Below, piece by piece: positions 42,301 to 50,913 of a stretch of DNA of 64,000 nt. The position numbers were made by a program, and so were the translations under genes. Where the stretch lies: the NCBI GenBank assembly GCA_016213645.1, contig JACQZY010000007.1, positions 62,001 through 126,000 on the forward strand. Direction: 5' to 3'. Under the pieces are notes generated by a model. It searched no databases. It was given only the letters and a program-made list of their open reading frames with translations, and was not told where the DNA came from. The DNA comes from Actinomycetota bacterium. GTDB lineage: Bacteria; Actinomycetota; Thermoleophilia; Solirubrobacterales; JACPNS01. The first letter of the stretch is position 1. The number at the start of each line of letters is the position of its first letter.

Positions 42301-43081
42301 TGAACTCGGACATGAAGTGCGCGTCCGGAGTACGGGTCATCGGCAGGTTGGTGCCCATGTTGAGCCAGTAAGTGCTCTGGTACCAGTCGGCGCTCTCGTG
42401 CACGTCCGTCTGCTCGCCGAAGTTCTTCGGCTGGCAGTGCGGGTTGTCGTGGTACCACTCGTAAAAGCTGTTGATGCTTGCGCCGAGCAGGCTGGTGAGG
42501 CGCGCGCCGGCGCTCCAGCTGACCATGCTCATCGCCGGAATCGGCGAGAAGCCGGCGACGCGGTCCGGACCCCACTTCTTGATCGTGTGGATCAGACCGG
42601 CGGAGGCGAGCTCTGTGGCCTCATCCCAGCTGACACGGCGCCAACCGGCCTTGCCGCGCTCGTTCTTGTATTCGGCGGCGCGAATCGGGTCATTGACGAT
42701 CGCGGCGAACGCGTCGACCGGATCCTTGCCCTTGCCGCGCTCTTCGCGGTAGAAGTCGAGCAGGGCACCACGAACGTACGGGTACTTCGGCCGCACTGGG
42801 CTGTACACGTACCAAGATGTGGAAATGCCGCGCTGGCATCCGCGCGGCTCGTGGTTCGGTGTATCGGAGTTGATTTGAGGCCAGTCGGTCTTCTGGAGCT
42901 CCCAGCAGATCACGCCGTCCTTGACGAAGACTTCCCAACTGCAAGAGCCGGAGCAGTTGACTCCGTGGCTCGTGCGGACGGTCTTGTCATAGGACCAGCG
43001 ATCGCGGTAGAACTCTTCCCACTGGCGGGACCGGTCGGTTACGTGGAACCACCGGGATTTACGAGTCTTGGTCTGGGCCAT
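39329..43081 (-). CDS. narG: Nitrate reductase alpha subunit (molybdopterin oxidoreductase)
   Basis: SHGVNCSGSCSWEVFVKDGVICWELQKTDWP...NHEPRGCQRGISTSW; GPDRVAGFSPIPAMSMVS. Confidence 0.95.
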   Translation of the reverse strand: MAQTKTRKSRWFHVTDRSRQWEEFYRDRWSYDKTVRTSHGVNCSGSCSWEVFVKDGVICWELQKTDWPQINSDTPNHEPRGCQRGISTSWYVYSPVRPKYPYVRGALLDFYREERGKGKDPVDAFAAIVNDPIRAAEYKNERGKAGWRRVSWDEATELASAGLIHTIKKWGPDRVAGFSPIPAMSMVSWSAGARLTSLLGASINSFYEWYHDNPHCQPKNFGEQTDVHESADWYQSTYWLNMGTNLPMTRTPDAHFMSEFKYKGGKVVVMSPNYSDITKFSDTWIQLKAGTDAAFLAAMNHVVLKEFFIDRQVPYFQDYVKKYTSLPFLLQLEKRGDKYVPGRLVRAADLPGRADTENAEWKLVEMDTEGQTRLPNGTLGFRWEEEHSGKWNLEHKDSDTGVEFEPALSLLGMEDSRELCTFPDFTGTFSVDVGKSDPNATVGETSREVPVKKIIGSDGQEMLVTTGFDLLCAHMGVDRGLGGEYPTDYDDASQTYTPAWQEQETGISRDVAIRIGREWAENAEKTNGKSLIIAGPGATHWYHSDLYQRFGVLLGALTGCHGVNGGGWCHYVGTEKIRNVAAVVGTLGIARDWHQPARVANSTSYWYFHTDQWRYDGMKLDPIMVPWAKEMPKYNHSADMNAVAVRNGWLPFQPALNKNPLEIIKDAEASGATTDEQIEQYVVEKLKSGELRFAIEDPDDPANFPRALMVWRGNLIGTSMRGHMLALRHLLGTHHNVSAEPDAAEGMIKEIEWRDGEAVPEGKLDLLINVELRMISTSNYSDVLLPAAHWYEKTDITVTDLHTFIHPFSAAHDPAWETKSDWDAFKLIAEKFSQLAENHFPDKIRDLVLTPLATDSPDEYAQPWGSIKDWKYDDVEMIPGKTMPRIQVVEREYKRTHEKYTSFGPNANKNYGVKGINYDITEIYENLKTDHRIGMAENGCPTLEKDIHVAETILQISPETNGESAYDAWKALEKRTGLELAHIVEGERDHAFRYDDLIAQPRRVLTSPHWSGLEPPGRTYSPWTVNVEHDVPWRTLSGRIDLYHDHQVYQDLGEALPVYKPPIDTTMTGVLDTSKVSKDSKIFRFLTPHGKWSIHSNFWDNLWMQRMFRGGQVIWINPKDADEIDVKDNDWIEAYSETGIVVARAAVSQQVSRDTVVMYHMSERTLNVPFSKLARERGLKDLRGGNNNAPTRIQMNPSFMPGGYAQFSYGINYWGTSPAERDMAIAVRKMPLEPDGKVIYREEQLKELNS

Positions 43082-43813
43082 TTCGTGCGTACCTCCCGAT
43101 GCGTACAGTGCGTTAGCTGATGGCCATGGGCTGGTTTACACAACCAGCCCAGCACGAGACGACACGGGTCGAAACGTGCGTTAAAAGGACAGTTTTCCTA
43201 GCCGTTTTGATCACGACAGGGCCACCGTAACACATTTTCCATTGGTCCTATGTAATTTTGAAAAATATTTTATTCAGTAGATTGTGAAAAAGATTTCCGA
43301 CCATTTTGAAAGGGATTAACGGCTTTTTTAAAGCAATCCCGCACCCCATAGGGCATTGTGTAAAAGATTCGCTTCTCCTAACTTTGTGACCGGAGGGTTA
43401 CTAAGGAAAGCGTTTTTCTGGCCAAGTGATCGAGTGGTGGTGGCTTTGGCGGCGCGACGGCTTTTCACACGTTGCGAGTTGGGCAGGATACGTGCGTTTG
43501 AGGAGTGGAGATTCGGGGGCGGCTATTGGCCGCATGTCGAGCGATCTCGCCGACGGCCCCGGTTCGAGAGTGACCGTCTTCAATCCGACGAGCCGACGCG
43601 ATTTCGCGGCGAGCGGTTGTTCCCGTCAGACCGCTGTTCCCAAAATGGATCGCGTTTAATGACCTCCGGATCTATCTACCGCCGACACCACCGGTGAATT
43701 CACGTCGGCAAGTACCATGGTGCATCTTGATCAGATTTTGGCGCTCTGGTAGCGGGAAATGAAGTGAAGCGCCGCGAATCCGACCACGACACGTTCAAAT
43801 ACCGGGGGGTCAG

Positions 43814-45079
43814 TTGGAGCGCAAATCGACGCAGCTCAAAGTCGGCCGAAGGTCGACGATTGCGTCGTTCTTAGAGTGTCACGGGGACAAGATTCTGCGT
43901 GTTGCTCGTCGCTACGCAAGCTCGGGACCCGACGCCGACGACGCCTACCAGCGCGCCGTTGAAAAGCTGCTTACCAAGGCGCCTGAGGGGGTCGGCGATC
44001 ACAGACTTCTCGGATGGATGCTGACCGTCGTCAAGAATGAAGCGCTGATGCAGTATCGCGCCGAGGCGCGCTTCGATCCGAACGGGATCGATGAGCACGT
44101 AGCGCAGCTGAGCGCCGCCGATGCCTCGCCCGAAGCTTCGGTGATCAGCACCGAGCGCGTTCGCCAGGGATTTGAGGCAATCAAACAGCTCGCGCCCGAT
44201 GAATTGCGATGCATGCTGCTTCGCGCAGACGGTCTCTCGTACGACGAAATCGGTGAAACCACCGGGTTCTCGCCTTCCAAGGTCAACCGGCTGCTCACGA
44301 CTGGTCGCAAGCGATTTGACGAGCGCGTTGAACGCATCGCCGAGGGGGTGGAATGCCGTCGGATTTTGACATCGCTCTCGATGATCGCCGACGGAGAAGC
44401 GACCGACGAAATCGTTGAATCTTGTCAGCCGCACCTTCAGAACTGCTTGTGCTGTCAGTCGACGCTGCGCGAGTTCAGAAGTGCTACGGACCGCATCGCC
44501 GCGCTCTTCCCACTGGGTTTCCTCGCAGCCTCGCGATCAGGGGAAGCTGCATCACGCGGCGAGAGCTTCATCCGCAGCGCGGCCGAATCGTTTTCCTCGG
44601 CTATCAATTCGCTTTTCGAGCGCGTCACAACACATCCCGCGGCAGCTCAATCAGTAGCCGACATTTCGACTGCAAAAAAGATCGCACTTGTGGCCGCGGT
44701 TTCGACTTCAATCGTCGCAGGTGGCGCCGGTGTTCAGCAGGTGGTGCACGACGACAGGGAGCCGAACGCGACGCAGCAATTTGATCGCGAGAAAGCGATT
44801 GGCGAACCGAATCAAGAAGACGCGAACCAGGCACCAACGCCGGCGACTACACAGCCAACTCCAGACTCGGCTGAAAAGAAACCGCGCACGGCGCGACAAT
44901 CCGATGTCGTCGGCGACAACGCGGGCGTTGCCGCCGACTCCAACAACAGTTCAGCGCACTCTCCGGTCGGTAACTCGTCTGATTCCGCCCCAGAGTTTCA
45001 ATCACCAATTGAATCGACCGAGCAGCAAAGCAGATCGAATTCAACGGCCGACGACCCCGCCAACAGTCTGGTTCCCTAG
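43814..45079 (+). CDS. ECF sigma factor fused to zf-HC2-like domain, TM segment and disordered C-terminal tail
   Basis: Sigma2/sigma4-like regions (DADDAYQRAVEKLL; LSYDEIGETTGFSPSKVNRLLTTGRKR), then SMIADGEATDEIVESCQPHLQNCLCCQSTLREF (HxxxCxxC), TM IALVAAVSTSIVAGGAGVQQVV; TTG start. Confidence 0.85.
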   Translation: MERKSTQLKVGRRSTIASFLECHGDKILRVARRYASSGPDADDAYQRAVEKLLTKAPEGVGDHRLLGWMLTVVKNEALMQYRAEARFDPNGIDEHVAQLSAADASPEASVISTERVRQGFEAIKQLAPDELRCMLLRADGLSYDEIGETTGFSPSKVNRLLTTGRKRFDERVERIAEGVECRRILTSLSMIADGEATDEIVESCQPHLQNCLCCQSTLREFRSATDRIAALFPLGFLAASRSGEAASRGESFIRSAAESFSSAINSLFERVTTHPAAAQSVADISTAKKIALVAAVSTSIVAGGAGVQQVVHDDREPNATQQFDREKAIGEPNQEDANQAPTPATTQPTPDSAEKKPRTARQSDVVGDNAGVAADSNNSSAHSPVGNSSDSAPEFQSPIESTEQQSRSNSTADDPANSLVP

Positions 45080-45121
45080 GCCATCTCTCGCCGCGATGAC
45101 ATCCGAGGCCGGTTTGCGGAC

Positions 45122-48004
45122 ATGCTGCCTTTGGTGCTCGCATTCACCTGCATCTTCTTGTTTCACCCGAATGCACCGGCCGCATCGGCGGATGAGTGGG
45201 CAATTTCCCCCTGCTCCGGCGAATATGCCGAAGAATTCTGGACTCGCTTTACGTCTTGGACAGACCCGGATCCTTACATCGAGGACCCACCGCCGTGGCA
45301 GCTCGCATTCGAGTGCCCACATAGAATCGTGGTTCAACAACCTGGGTCGAACACGTGGCACTTGCCGTTCACCTGGGGATACTTTCTAGACCAAGAAGGA
45401 CGCGGACCGGTAAAAAGAGTCACCGCCCTCTTGCAATCAGGAACGCTTGAAGCGAATGTGACGACTGGCATTCAGGCATGCTCGAGCCAAGCATGTTCAC
45501 CGCCCCTTAGCCCTGATCCCGCATTGTTCGGAACCCGCCAACCGATCTCATTGAGCGCGGATAACGGACTGCTTCCCGAAGGCTCCGACCGGTTGATGAT
45601 CACCGCGCAATGTGCGGACTCCGACCCTTGCTCCCCGGCGGACGCGATGTCGATTTATGACCTCAGAATTGTTCGTGACGACGACCAAAAGCCGAACGTC
45701 GATATCAACGGAGCCCCCGCCGATGCTTCGCCGGTCAACACGTACCTGCGCCTGAATAACTGGAACAACGGAAAGAAACTGATTGACGCGGAGGTACGGG
45801 ATTCAAACTCTGGAGTTCGCACGGTGCATACCACCGTGTCGGGATGGCAGCTATTAGACGATCTCGACTGCGGAAGGTACTCATCGATCGGAGTTGACGC
45901 GGGTTGCCCGACCGAATTCACCCTGGAGAGGTCCATCGATCTGCCCGTGATCGCGCCGCCGGCGCACATGCTTGACGGGTCTCAGACTCTCACTGTTTAC
46001 GCCAGGGATGCCGCGGGGAACGAATCCGAACCGGTGACGGCAAGCTTCAAGCTAGATCGCCGAGCGCCGCTGATCGAATCATTGACTGCTTCTTCCGCCC
46101 TGCCTGGCCGCGATACAGATGAGCGATGGCAGTCAAGCCCCTACGCAAGTTTCAAATGGAGAAATACTCCAGAAAATGCCGAATCCGCGACGATGTCGGG
46201 TGTCGCCGGTTTCGCATACGCGCTGCATCGAATCGAAACCAGCCCGGCTGTGCCGGTGGTCCCGAAGATCGCCGAACCGATGGCCGACTCCTTCAACGAC
46301 CTCGAGATCACGGGTGAGGGTTTGTGGCGTTTCACCTTGTGGACCTTTGACCGTGCCGGAAACCGCAGCGACCGGCGCTCGACTTTGATTGGCTACGACA
46401 CCACAATTCCCGATGCCCCGTCGGTTGATCCAATTGCGATGTTGGGCTTGAACTCCGTTTCGCAGGGAGTCACTGCTGATTGGGATGCGCCGGCAAACCT
46501 GGCGGCAATCGAGTCGCAGGTCTGCAATTACGCGGCGACCGTCGATTCAAATCCGTTAACCGATCCGGGCATCGACGGAACGATTCCCGGCAACGCGACC
46601 AGCCACACGTTCTTCCCTCCCCTTCTTCGAGACACGCTCTTTCTACACATTCGCGCACACAGCTGCGCCGGAATTGCCGGCCGGATATTGCATGTACCCA
46701 TCAACGTCGATCCGGATGCTCCGACAATCATCGTTTCAGGGCCGTCCAGCTCCGGGTGGTATGTCGAAAATGAACCGCCGACGATCTCCATCAGCGACGA
46801 ACGGCTGGGTGTCGTAAGCGCAAGCTACTCGATCGACGGAGGAGATCCGAAAACGATCGATCGGGGATTTGCGTCCCTTGACCTCGGCGATGGCAATCAC
46901 ACCTTGACGGTCACCGCCTCGGACGATGTCGGCAACGTCGCAACCAGCCGGACGACACTGCGAGTTGACCGTTCGCCGCCGCAGGGCGTCGTGCTTCCGG
47001 CGTCAAACCTCGAACCACAAAAGGTGCAGGCCGTATCGACCGACAGGCAGTCCGGCGTCTCGGGCGCGAAGATTCAATTCCGCTCTGAGCAAGACACCGA
47101 TTGGCACGATCTCGCCGGAAGTCTCGCCCCGCAACAAGACTCTGAAACCGGCTGGCTTTTGACCAGCCTAATTCCCGACTTGTCGCTGGCGAACGGAGCC
47201 TATGCTTTACGTGTTGTTTCGATTGACCACGCCGGCAACAAAGGTGAGGCATACGGTCGCATAGACGGCTCAATTGCAGGGTTTGCCATCCCGCTGCGAT
47301 CGAAACCAATACTAACCGTAGGTTTTAGGACAACGGTGGGCAGGCGGAAATGCGCGCGACCAGCCCGGCGGAAGCGATGTGCGAATTCCGATTCGACGTC
47401 GGGCACAGAATTACAGCCGCAGAAGCTGGTCAATTACGGACGCACTGCCGAGCTCGTCGGTCATCTTCACGACACTTCCGGGCTTCCCGTCGCTAACGCG
47501 GAACTTGTGCTGAGAGAATCTGGCATTGGTTGGCCAAGCAGGATCACACAGCGCACCCATTCGAATGATGATGGATCATTCGCGTTCAAACCGAACCCGG
47601 GCATGTCGCGGACTCTGAACGTCGCCTTTGCGGGCACGCCGTTACTTCTTCCCACACAAGCCAGCGCGACTTTGTTTTCGCGCGGCAAGGTCACCTTGCG
47701 TGTGACCTCGAAACAACTGAACTCCAGAGCGTCCGTCACGCTCGTCGGCCGGGTGTTCGCCATCGGCGCGACGTTCCCGAAGCTGGGAAAGCGGGTGGAG
47801 TTTCAATACCGCGTTGGCCGTCAGTGGAGAGAGCTTCCGATCGACGTGCACACCGACTCGCGCGGCTTCTTCACTGCGAAGTATGTCTTTGGACACCTCG
47901 ATCGTCCGGTTCGATGGACGTTCCGAGCAGTCGTCGGACCGGAAGATTCCTGGCCCTATGAATCAGCCTCGTCGTCGGCCATTTCAAAGGTTGTCGGAGG
48001 ATGA
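45122..48004 (+). CDS. Secreted Ig-like repeat protein (960 aa), paralogue 1
   Basis: Signal peptide MLPLVLAFTCIFLFHPNAPAASA; repeated VxARDAAGNESEPVTASFKLDRRAP-type Ig-like modules. Confidence 0.85.
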   Translation: MLPLVLAFTCIFLFHPNAPAASADEWAISPCSGEYAEEFWTRFTSWTDPDPYIEDPPPWQLAFECPHRIVVQQPGSNTWHLPFTWGYFLDQEGRGPVKRVTALLQSGTLEANVTTGIQACSSQACSPPLSPDPALFGTRQPISLSADNGLLPEGSDRLMITAQCADSDPCSPADAMSIYDLRIVRDDDQKPNVDINGAPADASPVNTYLRLNNWNNGKKLIDAEVRDSNSGVRTVHTTVSGWQLLDDLDCGRYSSIGVDAGCPTEFTLERSIDLPVIAPPAHMLDGSQTLTVYARDAAGNESEPVTASFKLDRRAPLIESLTASSALPGRDTDERWQSSPYASFKWRNTPENAESATMSGVAGFAYALHRIETSPAVPVVPKIAEPMADSFNDLEITGEGLWRFTLWTFDRAGNRSDRRSTLIGYDTTIPDAPSVDPIAMLGLNSVSQGVTADWDAPANLAAIESQVCNYAATVDSNPLTDPGIDGTIPGNATSHTFFPPLLRDTLFLHIRAHSCAGIAGRILHVPINVDPDAPTIIVSGPSSSGWYVENEPPTISISDERLGVVSASYSIDGGDPKTIDRGFASLDLGDGNHTLTVTASDDVGNVATSRTTLRVDRSPPQGVVLPASNLEPQKVQAVSTDRQSGVSGAKIQFRSEQDTDWHDLAGSLAPQQDSETGWLLTSLIPDLSLANGAYALRVVSIDHAGNKGEAYGRIDGSIAGFAIPLRSKPILTVGFRTTVGRRKCARPARRKRCANSDSTSGTELQPQKLVNYGRTAELVGHLHDTSGLPVANAELVLRESGIGWPSRITQRTHSNDDGSFAFKPNPGMSRTLNVAFAGTPLLLPTQASATLFSRGKVTLRVTSKQLNSRASVTLVGRVFAIGATFPKLGKRVEFQYRVGRQWRELPIDVHTDSRGFFTAKYVFGHLDRPVRWTFRAVVGPEDSWPYESASSSAISKVVGG

Positions 48005-50844
48005 CTCGCCCCGCAAACTTCCTCGTGCGAGATACGCGGCTGGTGCTTGCGATTAGTGCGATGATCTATGTACTTTTGATTTTTCCGCAGCACAGCTCCG
48101 CGAGGCTGCTGCAGGTCCGCACATGTTCTGCAATTGCACCGCCCGGGCAGCAGGCGCTAAGCACAGGATGGTCGGGCACCGAGTCCTCATCCTGGAGGAC
48201 GTTAGATATTTGCCCGTCGGGGCTGTCCTTCGATATGGGGCTTCCCGTCCCGTGGCCAAGTCAGGCAAGCTGGAGGTTTGAGAGCAGCACCAATCTGACT
48301 TCCATTCGGATGCAAATTGCCGGAACGAACCATGGGGCGGATGGCGTTCGATACATGTTGCGTGCATGCAGCAACGGGAACTGCTCGGACGTAGCGGAGC
48401 TTCCAGAACATGATTCCGACTCTCCGCCCGCAGAACGAATTTATCCGCTTGCATCCTCGACGAGAGTGGAAATCATCGCGAGTTGCCTCGTGAATAGCTG
48501 CAGTCCGTCGGCGCCGTTCTTGCTCAATGAAGTCGTTTTGACCCTCGACGATGAGATGGCGCCTCGGGGCGGCTTTGTGGCCCGCAGTCAGAATGGTTCT
48601 GTCGCACAGGTCAGCGGCGGATGGAAAGACCCCAGGAAAGCGATCGTTGGGGTGTCCGCGTTCGACTCACAATCCGGAATCGCAAGCGCAACGCTTTCGA
48701 TTGATGGTCGGGAATATCCGGACAATTCGTTCGAATGCGGCGTCGACGTCATGGCGGAATTCCTCCCGGTTTCGCTGTGCCCACGGTCGGTCCCGCTGCT
48801 GGATGATGTTTACGCGGCCACCGGCTCCTCCGACGGTTCGCGTTCGGTGCGCGTCGACGCCGTCGACACGGCTGGAAACGTCGTACCACTCGTGGAAACT
48901 CGCCTTGGTTTTGACAGCACTGCGCCGCCGAAGCCATCGGACGTGGATTTTTCTGGCGTGACTGCCGACCTCTGGACGACCCACGCTCAATTAACCGCAT
49001 CGTGGCGAAACGACGGCGAGAACCTGCCGAGCGATCTTCACTCTGGTTTGGCCAAGAGCTGGGTGAATGTCGATCCGCTTTCAGGCCAGGCTGAGGATCC
49101 GGCGGCAACTTCAAGCGCCGCGAAGGATTCACACGCCCTGAAGTTACCCAGTGAAGGCAAGTGGAGGATTTCAATCTGGCTTGAGGATTACGTAGGCAAC
49201 ATCAGCGAGCCCTACGTGACGACAATCGGCCGAGACGTTGATGCTCCTTCGCCTCCGCAATTGCAGGAAAATTCCTGGGTCAATCGCTTCTCTCTTGAAG
49301 CCGGTTACTACCAACGCTGGAATCCTCCGCCAAGCTCGCCAACAAATGAATCGGGCATCTGCGGATTTGCGGCAGAAATAAATTCCTCGTTTAATTCCAT
49401 CCCGATTCCCGAGATAACGGTTGACGCAACAGATCAGGCGCTGCGAGTCCCATCAGACACGCCCTCGGGCACCAACTACATACACGTCCGCTCAATCTCA
49501 TGCGCCGGTTTGCCGTCCGCCACCGTCACGACGGTGCTCCGCATCGACGGAGAGGCGCCGACGGTCGAGTTGATGCCCAAACCAACCGGTGGCTGGCTTA
49601 AAGCAGCGGCATTCTTCAGACTTCGCGCGAGCGACGCTGCATCCGGCGTTGAACGCATCGAGTACCGGATCGACGATCGGCCGTCAGTGGCCGTATCCAG
49701 TTCGGACCTGAGCATCGGAATCGGCGATGGCGAACACACGATTGTTTTTCAATCTTTTGACAAGGCCGGTAATGCGTCTGAATCGAAGACGACGACGATT
49801 CGAGTTGACGCGACATCGCCGACCGCGTTCTTTTTGCCGAGCGAACCCGACGATCCGACCCTGGTTCAAGCCGCGGTCAACGATCCCGTTTCCGGCTTTG
49901 GTGACGGATGGATTGAGATCCGCCGTTTGGACGTTGTGAGTCCATGGCGTTTATTGCCCACAGCGGCGGTCGTCGATCGGACCGGCAACTCAGCGATGCT
50001 CTCATCGGCCGTCGACGATGATGCGCTGCCGGGCGGTAGCTATGAAATGCGCGTCAGGACGATCGATCGCGCAGGCAATTCGAATATCGTAGAGGTTGGA
50101 AGTTCAATCGCTGCTCACCGTCTCATTACGCTGCCAGTTCGCTCAGACACAACGGTCACAAGCCGATTGACGACGATACGGAAGCGCTGCAAGCGGGCGC
50201 ACGCCAAACGCTGCGAGCCGGTTGCGTTGATCGACCGTGCCGGCGCACAAACGCGATTTATGGCCAAGTACCGCCGGCCCGTCTACGTAACCGGAGACTT
50301 GCACGATGCCGACGGCTCGGCGCTTGCCGGCCGGACTGTCTCAATTTACGGTTCGATTGACGACGGACCGGTCAATCGTTTACTGGGTCGGTGCAATTCG
50401 CATAGCGATGGAACGTTCGAGTACAAGCTGCCGGTTGGACCATCTCGGCGCATCGTCGCCCGCTTTGAAGGCGACAAGCGTACGCGCTCGGCTCAATCCC
50501 AGACCACGCTCGGCGTTGTGGCGACAACAAGTTTTCGCGCCAACGCGAAGCGGGTTGCTTGGGGTAAGTCGGTCGTCTTCAGCGGCCGGCTGTCATCCGG
50601 CGGTCAAGCGATTGGAACAGGCGGAAAGGACGTCAACATTCAGTTCTTGAGCGGCGCGAAACAGCCTGTGGGAGTGTTGATTCGGAGTGACATGGATGGC
50701 CGATTCCGACTGCGATACACGTTTGAGCGATCCGTTGATCGACCTGTCCGATATCAATTTCGAGCCGCCGTCACGGCTGCGCCAGGCTGGCCGTTTCTCA
50801 CCGGGTTCTCGCGTGTCGTCAGCGTTACCGTGACACCGAGGTAA
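48001..50844 (+). CDS. Secreted Ig-like repeat protein (947 aa), paralogue 2
   Basis: ATGA overlap with the upstream gene; same architecture; signal peptide; VDAVDTAGNVVPLVETRLGFDSTAPP modules. Confidence 0.85.
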   Translation: MTRPANFLVRDTRLVLAISAMIYVLLIFPQHSSARLLQVRTCSAIAPPGQQALSTGWSGTESSSWRTLDICPSGLSFDMGLPVPWPSQASWRFESSTNLTSIRMQIAGTNHGADGVRYMLRACSNGNCSDVAELPEHDSDSPPAERIYPLASSTRVEIIASCLVNSCSPSAPFLLNEVVLTLDDEMAPRGGFVARSQNGSVAQVSGGWKDPRKAIVGVSAFDSQSGIASATLSIDGREYPDNSFECGVDVMAEFLPVSLCPRSVPLLDDVYAATGSSDGSRSVRVDAVDTAGNVVPLVETRLGFDSTAPPKPSDVDFSGVTADLWTTHAQLTASWRNDGENLPSDLHSGLAKSWVNVDPLSGQAEDPAATSSAAKDSHALKLPSEGKWRISIWLEDYVGNISEPYVTTIGRDVDAPSPPQLQENSWVNRFSLEAGYYQRWNPPPSSPTNESGICGFAAEINSSFNSIPIPEITVDATDQALRVPSDTPSGTNYIHVRSISCAGLPSATVTTVLRIDGEAPTVELMPKPTGGWLKAAAFFRLRASDAASGVERIEYRIDDRPSVAVSSSDLSIGIGDGEHTIVFQSFDKAGNASESKTTTIRVDATSPTAFFLPSEPDDPTLVQAAVNDPVSGFGDGWIEIRRLDVVSPWRLLPTAAVVDRTGNSAMLSSAVDDDALPGGSYEMRVRTIDRAGNSNIVEVGSSIAAHRLITLPVRSDTTVTSRLTTIRKRCKRAHAKRCEPVALIDRAGAQTRFMAKYRRPVYVTGDLHDADGSALAGRTVSIYGSIDDGPVNRLLGRCNSHSDGTFEYKLPVGPSRRIVARFEGDKRTRSAQSQTTLGVVATTSFRANAKRVAWGKSVVFSGRLSSGGQAIGTGGKDVNIQFLSGAKQPVGVLIRSDMDGRFRLRYTFERSVDRPVRYQFRAAVTAAPGWPFLTGFSRVVSVTVTPR

Positions 50845-50913
50845 CGCCCGGACGATTAAGCCAGTGCGACACGCGAACGGCATCTAGCCGTCGCGCATCG
50901 CACTGAAATATCC

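Noticed and set aside
40112-43120. Long plus-strand ORFs (40112..40927, 42179..43120) across narG
   Set aside because: Antisense to clearly coding narG; no independent signal
43356-43697. 113-aa ORF between narG and the sigma gene
   Set aside because: No domain, no convincing RBS, in an intergenic region with competing ORFs in other frames
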